A stretch of DNA of 64,000 bases from an uncultured Lachnospiraceae bacterium (GTDB lineage: Bacteria; Bacillota; Clostridia; Lachnospirales; Lachnospiraceae): contig CAJUNR010000004.1 in the NCBI GenBank assembly GCA_910587765.1, forward strand, positions 79,552 through 143,551, in the 5' to 3' direction. Shown here one piece after another: positions 52,527-60,989 of the stretch (positions are counted from its first letter, which is position 1; every line of letters begins with the position of its first letter). The position numbers were made by a program, and so were the translations under genes. The notes under the pieces were generated by a model. It saw nothing but the letters and a program-made list of their open reading frames with translations, searched no databases and was not told where the DNA came from.

Positions 52527-53717
52527 ATGTATAAACAGATCCTGCATACCCCGGAGGGGGTGCGCGATATTTATAACGGGGAGTGCCGCCGTAAAAACCA
52601 TGTGCAGGAGGTGCTGCGCGGGGTGCTCCACAGTTACGGCTACGAAGATATTCAGACGCCGACCTTTGAATTTTTCGACGTGTTCAGCCGGGAGGTGGGG
52701 ACGGTTCCCTCCAGGGAACTGTTCAAGTTTTTTGACCGCGAGGGCAATACGCTGGCGTTGCGGCCGGACATCACGCCGTCCATCGCCCGGGCGGTGGCCA
52801 AATATTTTACGGAGGAAGACATGCCGGTCCGCCTGTGTTATGCGGCCAATACTTTTATCAACCATTCCGATTTTCAGGGAAGGCTCAAGGAGAACACTCA
52901 GCTCGGGGCGGAACTGATCGGGGACGGCAGCGTGGAGGCGGACGCGGAGCTGATCGCGCTGGTAGCGGAATCGCTGCTGAAAACCGGCCTCTCGGAATTT
53001 CAGGTGAGCGTCGGCCATGTGGATTTTTTCAAAAGCCTGCTGCGGGAATCCAGGCTGGACGAAGAGATGGAGTTGGAACTGCGTGAACTGATCTCCAATA
53101 AAAATATATATGGGGTGCGGGAGCTGCTGGAGCCGCTTCCGATCGCGGCGGGGCTGAAAGAGGCTTTCGCGGCCGTTCCGAATCTGTTCGGATCCGTGGA
53201 GGTTCTGGAACGGGCGGACGCCTGCGCGGTGACGGAGGACGCCAGAAAGGCGCTGGAACGGCTGGGAAAGATCTACGATCTTCTCGCCTGCTACGGCTAT
53301 GAGAAATACGTCACCTTCGATCTGGGCGTCGTCAGCAAATATAAGTATTACACCGGCATCATCTTCCAGGCGTATACGTACGGCACCGGAGAGGCCGTCG
53401 CCAAAGGCGGAAGATACGACACGCTGATGGATCATTTCGGAAAACCGGCCCCGGCCACCGGCTTTGCGTTCGTCGTGGACCGGCTGCTGAACGCGCTGTC
53501 CCGCCAGAAGCTGCCGGCGGGGGAGGACACGGAGAAATACATGATCGTATACCGGGCGTCCCAGGCGAAGCAGGCGATCCAAAAGGCCATGGAGCTGCGG
53601 CGTCAGGGGACGGTTGTGGAGCTTGTGCCGGAGCGGATCGGAAGAGACTATCGGACCTATGCCGAGAAAAACGGAATCCGCGGGATCATCTGCGCCGGAG
53701 AGGAGGAAACCGTATGA
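52527..53717 (+). CDS. hisZ: ATP phosphoribosyltransferase regulatory subunit HisZ
   Basis: The protein has 396 aa, a histidyl-tRNA-synthetase paralogue: LHTPEGVRDIYNGECRRK, LALRPDITPSIARAVA, KYYTGIIFQAYTYGTGEAVA and GGRYDTLMDHFG. It partners the short HisG encoded next and gives it histidine feedback control. AAAGGAG precedes the ATG. It overlaps hisG by 4 bp. Confidence 0.93.
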   Translation: MYKQILHTPEGVRDIYNGECRRKNHVQEVLRGVLHSYGYEDIQTPTFEFFDVFSREVGTVPSRELFKFFDREGNTLALRPDITPSIARAVAKYFTEEDMPVRLCYAANTFINHSDFQGRLKENTQLGAELIGDGSVEADAELIALVAESLLKTGLSEFQVSVGHVDFFKSLLRESRLDEEMELELRELISNKNIYGVRELLEPLPIAAGLKEAFAAVPNLFGSVEVLERADACAVTEDARKALERLGKIYDLLACYGYEKYVTFDLGVVSKYKYYTGIIFQAYTYGTGEAVAKGGRYDTLMDHFGKPAPATGFAFVVDRLLNALSRQKLPAGEDTEKYMIVYRASQAKQAIQKAMELRRQGTVVELVPERIGRDYRTYAEKNGIRGIICAGEEETV

Positions 53718-54349
53718 GATATCTGACCTTTGCGCTCGCCAAAGGACGTCTTGCGAGGAAGAGCATGGAGCTGTTCGGCCGGATCGGCATCACCTGCGAG
53801 GAGATGGAAGATCCGGACACCAGGAAGCTGATCTTTGTCGATGAAGAGCGAAAGCTGCGGTTCTTCCTGGCGAAAGCGCCGGATGTGCCCACCTACGTGG
53901 AGTACGGAGCGGCTGACGTGGGAATCGTGGGCCGGGATACGATACTGGAGGAAGGCCGGCGCATGTACGAGGTGCTGGATCTCGGCTACGGAAAATGCCG
54001 TATGTGCGTCTGCGGACCGGAATCGGCCAGAGAGCTGTTAAAGCATCAGGAGCTGATCCGCGTGGCGACCAAGTATCCTCATATTGCCAAGGATTATTTC
54101 TATAACAAAAAGCATCAGACCGTGGAGATCATCAAGCTGAACGGCTCAATCGAGCTGGCGCCCATTGTGGGGCTGTCGGAAGTGATTGTGGATATCGTGG
54201 AAACCGGTTCCACCCTGAAGGAAAACGGACTGAACGTGCTGGAGGAAGTATGCCCTCTGTCCGCGCGCATGGTCGTGAATCAGGTGAGCATGAAGATGGA
54301 GAATGAGCGGATCGGGAAGCTGATCAGCGATCTGAAAACGGTGCTTTGA
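53714..54349 (+). CDS. hisG: ATP phosphoribosyltransferase, short form
   Basis: The protein has 211 aa. LTFALAKGRLARKSMELF, FLAKAPDVPTYVEYGAADVG and the PRPP-binding IVGLSEVIVDIVETGSTLKE are diagnostic. It lacks the C-terminal regulatory domain of long HisG, consistent with the HisZ partner. It catalyses the first step of histidine synthesis. Confidence 0.95.
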   Translation: MRYLTFALAKGRLARKSMELFGRIGITCEEMEDPDTRKLIFVDEERKLRFFLAKAPDVPTYVEYGAADVGIVGRDTILEEGRRMYEVLDLGYGKCRMCVCGPESARELLKHQELIRVATKYPHIAKDYFYNKKHQTVEIIKLNGSIELAPIVGLSEVIVDIVETGSTLKENGLNVLEEVCPLSARMVVNQVSMKMENERIGKLISDLKTVL

Positions 54350-54418
54350 CAGGAGGCGGACGTTCCCGGGCGGGGACGAAGGACCGGCGCGGCGCCGGCC
54401 ATGCAGGAGGAAAAAAAG

Positions 54419-55708
54419 ATGCGGATCATCAGACTGGACGGGCAGTCCAGAAAAAATATCCTGGACGAGTTGCTGAAACGGAGTCCGAACAATTATGAAC
54501 AGTACAGTGAGACCGTCGCCGGGATTGTGGAGCGGGTGCGGACGGAAGGAGACGCGGCTCTGTTCGAGTACACGAACCGCTTTGACTGCGGGACGATCGA
54601 CGCCTCCAACGTGCGGGTGACGGCGGAGGAGATACAGGAGGCGTACGGCAAGATCGACCGGCGGCTTCTGGAGACGATCCGGAAAGCGCTTGTGAATATC
54701 CGGGCGTATCATGAGAAACAGAAACGCTGCAGTTGGTTCGACACGACGCCGGACGGGACGATGCTGGGGCAGAAGGTGACGCCGCTGCAGGCGGCCGGCG
54801 TCTATGTGCCGGGCGGAAAGGCGGTCTATCCGTCCTCGGTGCTCATGAACATTGTGCCGGCGCGGATCGCCGGCGTGGAGCGGATCGTCATGGCCACGCC
54901 CTGCAGCCGGGAGGGGAAGGTGAATCCGGCGGTCCTGGCGGCGGCAAAGGAAGCGGGAGCCGATGAGATCTATAAAATCGGCGGCGCGCAGGCGATCGCG
55001 GCCATGGCCTTCGGCACGCAGAGCATTCCCAGAGTGGACAAGATCACCGGCCCCGGCAATATCTTCGTGGCGCTGGCGAAAAAGGCGGTGTCCGGCTGCG
55101 TGGGCATTGATTCCATCGCCGGTCCCAGCGAGATTCTGATACTGGCGGACGAGGGGGCCAATCCCCGGTATGTGGCGGCGGATCTTCTCTCCCAGGCGGA
55201 GCACGACGAACTGGCAAGCGCGATTCTGGTCACAACCAGCCAGGAGCTGGCAAAGCGGGTGTCCGCGGAGGCGGAGCGGTTTGTAGAAGAGCTGTCCAGA
55301 CGGGAGATCATCCGCAAATCTCTGGACAACTACGGATATATCCTTGTGGCCGACACGAAGGAGGAGGCGCTGGAGACCGTGAATCTGATCGCCTCCGAAC
55401 ATCTGGAGATTGTGACGAAGAATCCCTTTGAGGACATGATGAAAGTGAGAAACGCAGGCGCCATCTTCCTCGGGGAGCACAGCAGCGAGCCGCTGGGCGA
55501 TTATTTCGCGGGGCCGAACCACATCCTGCCCACCAACGGCACCGCGCGGTTTTTCTCTCCGGTTTCGGTGGATGATTTTGTGAAAAAATCCAGCATCATC
55601 TACTATTCCCGGGAGGCGCTGGAGAAGGTGCACGGAGAGATTGAATACTTTGCCGAACAGGAACAGTTGACGGCGCACGCCAACTCGATCCGGGTGCGGT
55701 TTGAATAA
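54419..55708 (+). CDS. hisD: Histidinol dehydrogenase
   Basis: The protein has 429 aa from ATG 54419, with AGGAGG 8 bases upstream. VYVPGGKAVYPSSVLM, DKITGPGNIFVALAKK, IDSIAGPSEILILAD and LSQAEHDELASA (zinc site) are family markers; the C-terminal EHSSEPLGDYFAGPNH is also conserved. It carries out the last two oxidations of histidine synthesis. Confidence 0.95.
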   Translation: MRIIRLDGQSRKNILDELLKRSPNNYEQYSETVAGIVERVRTEGDAALFEYTNRFDCGTIDASNVRVTAEEIQEAYGKIDRRLLETIRKALVNIRAYHEKQKRCSWFDTTPDGTMLGQKVTPLQAAGVYVPGGKAVYPSSVLMNIVPARIAGVERIVMATPCSREGKVNPAVLAAAKEAGADEIYKIGGAQAIAAMAFGTQSIPRVDKITGPGNIFVALAKKAVSGCVGIDSIAGPSEILILADEGANPRYVAADLLSQAEHDELASAILVTTSQELAKRVSAEAERFVEELSRREIIRKSLDNYGYILVADTKEEALETVNLIASEHLEIVTKNPFEDMMKVRNAGAIFLGEHSSEPLGDYFAGPNHILPTNGTARFFSPVSVDDFVKKSSIIYYSREALEKVHGEIEYFAEQEQLTAHANSIRVRFE

Positions 55709-55723
55709 CAGGAGAGATCGATT

Positions 55724-56308
55724 ATGAGAACAGCCACAGTGGAACGAAACACGAAGGAGACGAAGATCCATCTGAGCCTTGCCCTGGACGGGAGCGGAAA
55801 GGGCGGGCGGAACACGGGGATCGGGTTCTTTGATCATATGCTGGACGGTTTTGCGCGTCACGGCCTGTTTGACCTTGAAGTGCATGTGGATGGAGACCTC
55901 TGCGTGGACAGCCACCATACGGTGGAAGATACCGGGATCGTGCTGGGAAGCGCGATCCGCGGGGCGGTCGGGGACAAGAAAGGGATTCGGCGTTACGGGA
56001 GCTGCATTCTCCCGATGGACGAGGTGCTGGTGCTGTGCGCCGTTGACCTGTCAGGAAGGCCTTATTACGTCTCGGACGCCTGTTTTACCGTCCCCAGGCT
56101 CGGCGGTCTGGATACGGAGACGGTGAAGGAATTTTTCTATGCCGTCTCCTACAGCGCGCAGATGAATCTGCATTTTAAAGTGCTGTCCGGCGGCAACAAC
56201 CATCATCTCTGTGAGGCCATGTTCAAGGCGTTCGCCAAGGCGCTGGACATGGCGGTCGCTTATGACGAACGGATCACGGATGTACTATCGACGAAAGGCA
56301 GTTTATAA
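55724..56308 (+). CDS. hisB: Imidazoleglycerol-phosphate dehydratase
   Basis: The protein has 194 aa, the dehydratase alone without the phosphatase domain of E. coli HisB. NTGIGFFDHMLDGFARHG, DLCVDSHHTVEDTGIVLG and GNNHHLCEAMFKAFAKAL provide the metal-binding histidines. GGAGAG precedes the ATG; the next gene follows after 2 bp. Confidence 0.95.
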   Translation: MRTATVERNTKETKIHLSLALDGSGKGGRNTGIGFFDHMLDGFARHGLFDLEVHVDGDLCVDSHHTVEDTGIVLGSAIRGAVGDKKGIRRYGSCILPMDEVLVLCAVDLSGRPYYVSDACFTVPRLGGLDTETVKEFFYAVSYSAQMNLHFKVLSGGNNHHLCEAMFKAFAKALDMAVAYDERITDVLSTKGSL

Positions 56309-56310
56309 CT

Positions 56311-57552
56311 ATGAAGAAAAAATATCTGATTCCGGTCATGCCCCTTCAGAACGGAAAAGCCGGCGGACAGGACGGAGCGAAGCTGGCGGGTTTTTACAGC
56401 GACAACGGCGCGGACGGCATCCTGATTCTCGATCTGTCGGAGACGGAGGAGGAGCACGAAGCCCACATTGGCTGCATGAAGGAGATCTGCCGCGCGGCGG
56501 AGATCCCGGTGTATGCGGGCGGCCATATCCGCAGAACGGAGGATGTGAAAAAGATTCTCTATGCCGGGTGTCAGAAAGCAGTCTTAAACTTCGGCCGGGA
56601 GAGCAATGCGGAGATGGCGGAGGAGGTGTGCGGGCGCTTCGGAAAGGAAAAGATCGCTTTCAGCCTCTCCGACGAATCGCAGTTCTGCGACCGGCTGGAC
56701 GAATGGGGCAGCCTTTTATTCTGGTCCGGCTCGGACAGCCAGTGCCCTTACCGGGGATCGCTTCCGGTGATCAGCATCAGCCCGGCGGCGTCGGACGAGG
56801 CGGTCATCAACGTACTGTCCTATAAATGGGTGACGGGGATCGCGGCGGCCTATTTCTCCACGGAAGTGGCGGATTTTATGGGGCTGAAGAAGAAAGCGGC
56901 CGACCGGGGACTGCGCATGAACCTTCTGATCAGCAGCTATGACTGGGAAGACTTCAAGCCGGACCGGAACGGGCTGATTCCAGTCATCGTGCAGGATTAC
57001 CGGACTTCGGAAGTGCTGATGCTGGCCTATATGAACGAGGAAGCCTTCGACGCCACCCTTGAGACCGGAAAGATGACCTACTGGAGCCGGAGCAGGGACG
57101 AATTGTGGGTCAAAGGAATGACGAGCGGTCATTTTCAATATTTGAAATCATTGTCGATCGACTGCGACAGCGACACGATCCTGGCGAAGGTCAGCCAGGT
57201 GGGGGCGGCGTGCCACACGGGCAACCGAAGCTGCTTCTACCGGGATATCGTCAAAAAAGAATACGACGACCGGAATCCGCTCAAAGTGTTTGAACGCGTC
57301 TATGCGGTGATCATGGACCGGAAGCTGCATCCCAGAGAGGGCTCCTACACCAACTATCTGTTCGACAAGGGAATTGACAAGATTCTGAAGAAAGTGGGAG
57401 AGGAAGCGACGGAGCTGGTGATCGCGGCCAAGAATCCGGACCCGGAGGAAATCAAATACGAACTGTCCGATTTCCTCTATCACGCGATGGTGCTGATGGC
57501 GGAACGGGGCGTGACCTGGGAGGATATCACGGGAGAACTGGCGAACCGGTGA
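56311..57552 (+). CDS. hisIE: HisA-like (probably inactive) / HisI / HisE fusion
   Basis: The protein has 413 aa. Residues about 211-315 are phosphoribosyl-AMP cyclohydrolase (DYRTSEVLMLAYMNEEAF, IDCDSDTILAKV, ACHTGNRSCF) and 320-413 are phosphoribosyl-ATP pyrophosphatase (KKVGEEATELVIAAKN, ELSDFLYHAMVLM). Residues 1-205 look like a HisA/HisF barrel (LIPVMPLQNGKAGG, YAGGHIRRTEDVKKIL). The catalytic Asp expected in IPAIDLKDGK is Pro11, so this domain is probably structural or regulatory. Separate hisA, hisF, hisH and hisC are not in this operon. Confidence 0.88.
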   Translation: MKKKYLIPVMPLQNGKAGGQDGAKLAGFYSDNGADGILILDLSETEEEHEAHIGCMKEICRAAEIPVYAGGHIRRTEDVKKILYAGCQKAVLNFGRESNAEMAEEVCGRFGKEKIAFSLSDESQFCDRLDEWGSLLFWSGSDSQCPYRGSLPVISISPAASDEAVINVLSYKWVTGIAAAYFSTEVADFMGLKKKAADRGLRMNLLISSYDWEDFKPDRNGLIPVIVQDYRTSEVLMLAYMNEEAFDATLETGKMTYWSRSRDELWVKGMTSGHFQYLKSLSIDCDSDTILAKVSQVGAACHTGNRSCFYRDIVKKEYDDRNPLKVFERVYAVIMDRKLHPREGSYTNYLFDKGIDKILKKVGEEATELVIAAKNPDPEEIKYELSDFLYHAMVLMAERGVTWEDITGELANR

Positions 57553-57559
57553 AAGAAAC

Positions 57560-57588
57560 GCATATTTTCCGGAAAGGGCTCATACAAT
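57560..57588 (+). promoter_or_regulatory. Candidate sigma-E promoter
   Basis: GCATATT (57560-57566), a 14-base spacer and CATACAAT (57581-57588) match the sporulation sigma-E consensus almost perfectly. It lies in the 75-bp gap before a small membrane-protein gene. Confidence 0.6.
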
Positions 57589-57627
57589 TCCGGTAAAGAA
57601 AAGGACCGGCTGTAAGGAGCAGGGAGA

Positions 57628-57891
57628 ATGGGCGCTTATCGGGAGCAGTTGTTAAAAGAAAGGTACGGGAACGCTTCGCGGGGATTTCCCGCGCAGGAAT
57701 CGGAAGAGCCTTCCGGTTTTCTGATGCTGTTTAAACTCAAATTTACGATCTGTCTGTTTCTGTTTGCCGGTTTTGCGTATTTAAGCATTACCGGCGGCAG
57801 TTTTCTGAATCTGACGGCGGAACAGATTGTGAAAGCGGTGACGGAAGAAGATCTTTCTTCCCAGCTTTCGCAACTGGGACTTTACGAATAA
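57628..57891 (+). CDS. Small membrane protein, possibly sporulation-linked
   Basis: The protein has 87 aa. Residues about 37-52 form one membrane segment (FTICLFLFAGFAYLSI), followed by LNLTAEQIVKAVTEEDLSSQ, a short extracytoplasmic tail if the N-terminus is inside. I recognise no family. AAGGAGCAGGG precedes the ATG. The near-consensus sigma-E promoter upstream suggests mother-cell expression during sporulation. Confidence 0.72.
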   Translation: MGAYREQLLKERYGNASRGFPAQESEEPSGFLMLFKLKFTICLFLFAGFAYLSITGGSFLNLTAEQIVKAVTEEDLSSQLSQLGLYE

Positions 57892-57974
57892 TGCCGCCGG
57901 TGGTAAGATGAGGAAAGACGGAGGAAGGCGGCGGGAGACGGCTGCGAAATACAGAAGAGAGCGGGGGCGCAGGG

Positions 57975-58553
57975 ATGGAACTTTTGGAAAAACGGATACA
58001 GGAAGACGGCGTTGTGAAGAAGGGCGGCGTGCTGAAGGTGGACAATTTTCTCAACCACCAGATGGACATTGCGCTGTTCAACGAGATCGGGAAGGAATTT
58101 AAGCGTTTGTTCGCGGACCGGCCCGTCAACAAGATTCTGACGATTGAGGCGTCGGGCATCGGGATCGCGTGCATCACCGCGCAGTATTTTCAGGTGCCGG
58201 TCGTATTTGCCAAGAAGACGCAGAGCATCAATCTCGACGGCGAGGTGTACAGTACGAAGATCGAATCCTTCACCCATAAGCGGGTTTACGATGTGATCGT
58301 ATCGAAGAAATATCTCGGGCCGAAGGACCGTATCCTGATCATTGACGACTTTCTCGCCAACGGCTGCGCGGTGAACGGGCTTCTGGATCTGATCGAATGC
58401 GCGGGAGCTTCGGTGGAAGGAATCGGCATCGTCATCGAGAAGGGACAGCAGATGGGCGGCAGGCTTCTGAGGGAGAAAGGCTGCCGGGTGGAGTCGCTGG
58501 CGGTCATCGAGCGCATGGACGAGGAGACCGGGGAGATCTTCTTCCGGCATTGA
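57975..58553 (+). CDS. xpt: Xanthine phosphoribosyltransferase
   Basis: The protein has 192 aa. VDNFLNHQMDIALFNEIGKE, EASGIGIACITAQYF, VVFAKKTQSINL and the PRPP loop ILIIDDFLANGCAVNGL mark Xpt, which salvages xanthine to XMP. In Bacillus and many clostridia xpt has a purine riboswitch; none is visible in the 83-bp gap here. It is followed by a clear terminator. Confidence 0.93.
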   Translation: MELLEKRIQEDGVVKKGGVLKVDNFLNHQMDIALFNEIGKEFKRLFADRPVNKILTIEASGIGIACITAQYFQVPVVFAKKTQSINLDGEVYSTKIESFTHKRVYDVIVSKKYLGPKDRILIIDDFLANGCAVNGLLDLIECAGASVEGIGIVIEKGQQMGGRLLREKGCRVESLAVIERMDEETGEIFFRH

Positions 58554-58559
58554 ACAGGG

Positions 58560-58599
58560 CAGTCAGGATGTGTATTTTTTCATGTTCTGGCTGTTTTTT
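58560..58599 (+). terminator. Intrinsic terminator of xpt
   Basis: CAGTCAGGATGTG (58560-58572) pairs with CATGTTCTGGCTG (58581-58593), including four wobble pairs. The loop is TATTTTTT and TTTTTT follows (58594-58599). Confidence 0.78.
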
Positions 58600-58644
58600 C
58601 TGGTCATTTTTACCGGTTTTTCCGACAATTCCGGAGATTTTTTC

Positions 58645-58673
58645 TTGAAATTTTCCCACAAACGTGCTATACT
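58645..58673 (+). promoter_or_regulatory. Sigma-A promoter of the liv operon
   Basis: TTGAAA (58645-58650), a 17-base spacer and TATACT (58668-58673) with an extended -10 TGC. The leader carries a direct repeat GCGTACA (58692-58698 and 58713-58719) flanking a small TGTC-TTT-GACA hairpin, possibly an operator. Confidence 0.82.
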
Positions 58674-58738
58674 GATTCCCGTATTAAAAATGCGTACAAA
58701 TGTCTTTGACAGGCGTACATACAGGAGGAAAGACAAAC

Positions 58739-59995
58739 ATGAAAAAACGTGTATTGGCAATGGCTCTCGTAGCAGCCATGGCTGGAACCATGCTGACGGG
58801 CTGTGGCGGCGGAAACGGCGGCAGCGCGGACAGCGGCAATGACAGCGGCGCAGGCGCTGAGACGGAAGCTCCGGCAGCGGACGCTCCGGCGGCGGCAGAC
58901 GGCGCCAAAGTAGTGAAGATCGGCGTCTATGAGCCAGCGTCCGGCGACAACGGCGCAGGCGGAAAGCAGGAAGTGCTCGGCATGCAGTATGCCAACAAGA
59001 CCACCCCGACCGTAGAGATCGGCGGCGAGGAGTATACGGTGCAGCTTGAGATCGTGGACAACGAGTCCTCAAACGACAAGGGACCGTCCGCAGCTTCTTC
59101 TCTGGTAGGCTCCGGCGTATCCGTGGTACTCGGCTCCTACGGCTCCGGCGTATCCATCGCGGCTTCCGACGTGTTCAAGCAGGCGGGGATCCCGGCCATC
59201 GGCGTGACCTGTACCAATCCGCAGGTAACGGAGGGCAACACCCATTACTTCCGTATCTGCTTCCTGGATCCGTTCCAGGGCACCGTGCTGGCGAATTTCG
59301 CGAATGAGAAATTCTCTGCGAAAAAGGCATACATCCTGACCAAACAGGGCGACGACTACTCCAAGGGACTGGGATTCTATTTCCAGGAGGCGTTTGAGGA
59401 TCTGGGCGGCGAAGTAGAAGCGAGCGAGTTCCCGGACGGAACGACCGACTACAACTCCTACATCACCGCGGCGAAGAACGCGGGCGCAGAGGTCTTCTTT
59501 GCACCGGTGTCCACAGAGGCGGCTGCGAACATCATCGAGCAGGCTGCGACTCTGGGACTGGGCGTACCGCTGATGGCCGGCGATACCTGGGATTCCAACG
59601 TTATCCTGAACGCGGCGAAAGGAAAGGACGTGCAGATCTACGTGTCCACGTTCTATCAGGAAGGCGGTAATCCGGAGTTCGACAACGGCTTCAAGGAATA
59701 TCTCAATTCCGACAATACCGCGAAGACGAACAACGGCGGAGACGATACGATCTCTGCAGTATCCGCTATGGGATACGACGCGTACTATGTGGCGCTGGAA
59801 GCTCTGAAGGCGGCAGGAAGCACCGATCCGGCAGCGGTCAACGAGGCGCTCTGGGACGTTACCTACTCCGGAGTATCCGGAAGCATTGCGTTCGATGAGA
59901 TCAACGGCGACGCGCTTCGTGATACTGCTTATGTAAAATGTGCCAACACCGAGACCGGTGCATGGGACTTCGAGAAGGAGCAGGGAGTAAACTAA
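58739..59995 (+). CDS. livJ: Branched-chain amino acid ABC transporter substrate-binding lipoprotein
   Basis: The protein has 418 aa. The signal peptide ends in the lipobox MLTGCGGG, followed by a Gly/Ser/Ala/Glu linker. The periplasmic-binding fold type I of LivJ starts at VVKIGVYEPASGDNGAGGKQ, with VVLGSYGSGVSIAASDVFKQ and KKAYILTKQGDDYSKGLG. It captures Leu/Ile/Val or a similar ligand outside the cell. AGGAGGAAAGAC precedes ATG 58739. Confidence 0.93.
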   Translation: MKKRVLAMALVAAMAGTMLTGCGGGNGGSADSGNDSGAGAETEAPAADAPAAADGAKVVKIGVYEPASGDNGAGGKQEVLGMQYANKTTPTVEIGGEEYTVQLEIVDNESSNDKGPSAASSLVGSGVSVVLGSYGSGVSIAASDVFKQAGIPAIGVTCTNPQVTEGNTHYFRICFLDPFQGTVLANFANEKFSAKKAYILTKQGDDYSKGLGFYFQEAFEDLGGEVEASEFPDGTTDYNSYITAAKNAGAEVFFAPVSTEAAANIIEQAATLGLGVPLMAGDTWDSNVILNAAKGKDVQIYVSTFYQEGGNPEFDNGFKEYLNSDNTAKTNNGGDDTISAVSAMGYDAYYVALEALKAAGSTDPAAVNEALWDVTYSGVSGSIAFDEINGDALRDTAYVKCANTETGAWDFEKEQGVN

Positions 59996-60017
59996 GAGCG
60001 GTTTTAATGAGATTTGA

Positions 60018-60057
60018 ATGGCGGGAGCTCTTATGACTCCCGCCATATGCGTTTTTT
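60018..60057 (+). terminator. Partial terminator between livJ and livH
   Basis: ATGGCGGGAG (60018-60027) and CTCCCGCCAT (60037-60046) form a perfect 10-bp stem. TTTTTT follows after five bases (60052-60057). It probably lowers expression of the membrane genes relative to the binding protein. Confidence 0.6.
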
Positions 60058-60089
60058 CATCCAATGTCGGAGTTTTTCGGAGGTTATTT

Positions 60090-60974
60090 ATGGAATGGAT
60101 TACGAGAAACCTGCCCTATCTGCTGGCAGGAATTTCCGTGGGAGGGCAGTACGCCCTGATCGCCATCGGATATACCATGGTCTATGGAATCCTGAGGCTG
60201 ATCAACTTCGCCCACGGTGATATATTTATGGTGGCGGGCCTGATCCTGGTTTACGCGACGACGGTCATGCCCATCTACATAGCAATCCCGCTGATGATCG
60301 CGGCTACGGTGCTTCTGGGCTTCCTGGTAGAGCGCGCGGCGTACAAGCCCCTCAGGAGCGCGCCGCGTATGTCGGTCATGATCTCGGCCATCGGCGTGTC
60401 CTATCTGCTTCAGAATATGGCGCTGTACGTGACCGGCGGACTGTCTCAGCAGTATCCGCAGATCCCGTGGATCAGCGACAGTGTGAGCGTGCTGGGCGCG
60501 ACCACGAAGAGAGTGACGCTGATCACGCCTTTTCTGACCATCGTTCTGGTGGCGGCTCTGGTGCTGCTGATCAAGAAGACGAAGATCGGCATGGCCATGC
60601 GGGCTGCTTCCAGAGATTTCGAGACTTCTCAGCTCATGGGCATCAAGATCAATTCGGTGATCAGCATTACGTTCGTCATCGGGACGTTCCTGGCTGCCAT
60701 CGGAAGTCTTCTGTTTTTCACGAATTATACCGGAGTGACTCCGACGGTAGGCGCCATGCCGGGTCTGAAAGCGTTCGTGGCCGCCGTGTTCGGCGGGATC
60801 GGTTCCATTCCCGGGGCGGTGATCGGCGCGTTTATCATCGGTATCTGTGAAAATATTATCAAAGGACTGGGCTGGACGAACTTCTCGGATGCGTTCACCT
60901 TTGCCCTTCTGATCGTGATTCTGTTCGTCAAGCCCACCGGACTCTTCGGCGAGAAGGCAACGGATAAAGTATAA
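60090..60974 (+). CDS. livH: Branched-chain amino acid ABC transporter permease LivH
   Basis: The protein has 294 aa with about eight membrane segments. LLAGISVGGQYALIAIGYTM, INFAHGDIFMVAG, MRAASRDFETSQLMGI and AVFGGIGSIPGAVIGAFIIG are LivH signatures. ATG 60090 has CGGAGG 6 bases upstream; the longer frame from 60018 lies across the terminator hairpin and is rejected. Confidence 0.94.
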   Translation: MEWITRNLPYLLAGISVGGQYALIAIGYTMVYGILRLINFAHGDIFMVAGLILVYATTVMPIYIAIPLMIAATVLLGFLVERAAYKPLRSAPRMSVMISAIGVSYLLQNMALYVTGGLSQQYPQIPWISDSVSVLGATTKRVTLITPFLTIVLVAALVLLIKKTKIGMAMRAASRDFETSQLMGIKINSVISITFVIGTFLAAIGSLLFFTNYTGVTPTVGAMPGLKAFVAAVFGGIGSIPGAVIGAFIIGICENIIKGLGWTNFSDAFTFALLIVILFVKPTGLFGEKATDKV

Positions 60975-60989
60975 AGGAGGCGTTCAATC

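Noticed and set aside
54146..55918. 590-codon open frame on the minus strand across hisG/hisD/hisB
   Set aside because: It is the antisense shadow of well-supported his genes in GC-rich DNA; its translation shows no recognisable domain.
56211..56825. + frame bridging hisB and the HisIE gene, considered as a frameshifted gene
   Set aside because: Both real genes are intact in their own frames and the bridging translation matches nothing.
57892..57974. Purine riboswitch before xpt
   Set aside because: The gap is too short and lacks the conserved loop sequences of the purine aptamer.
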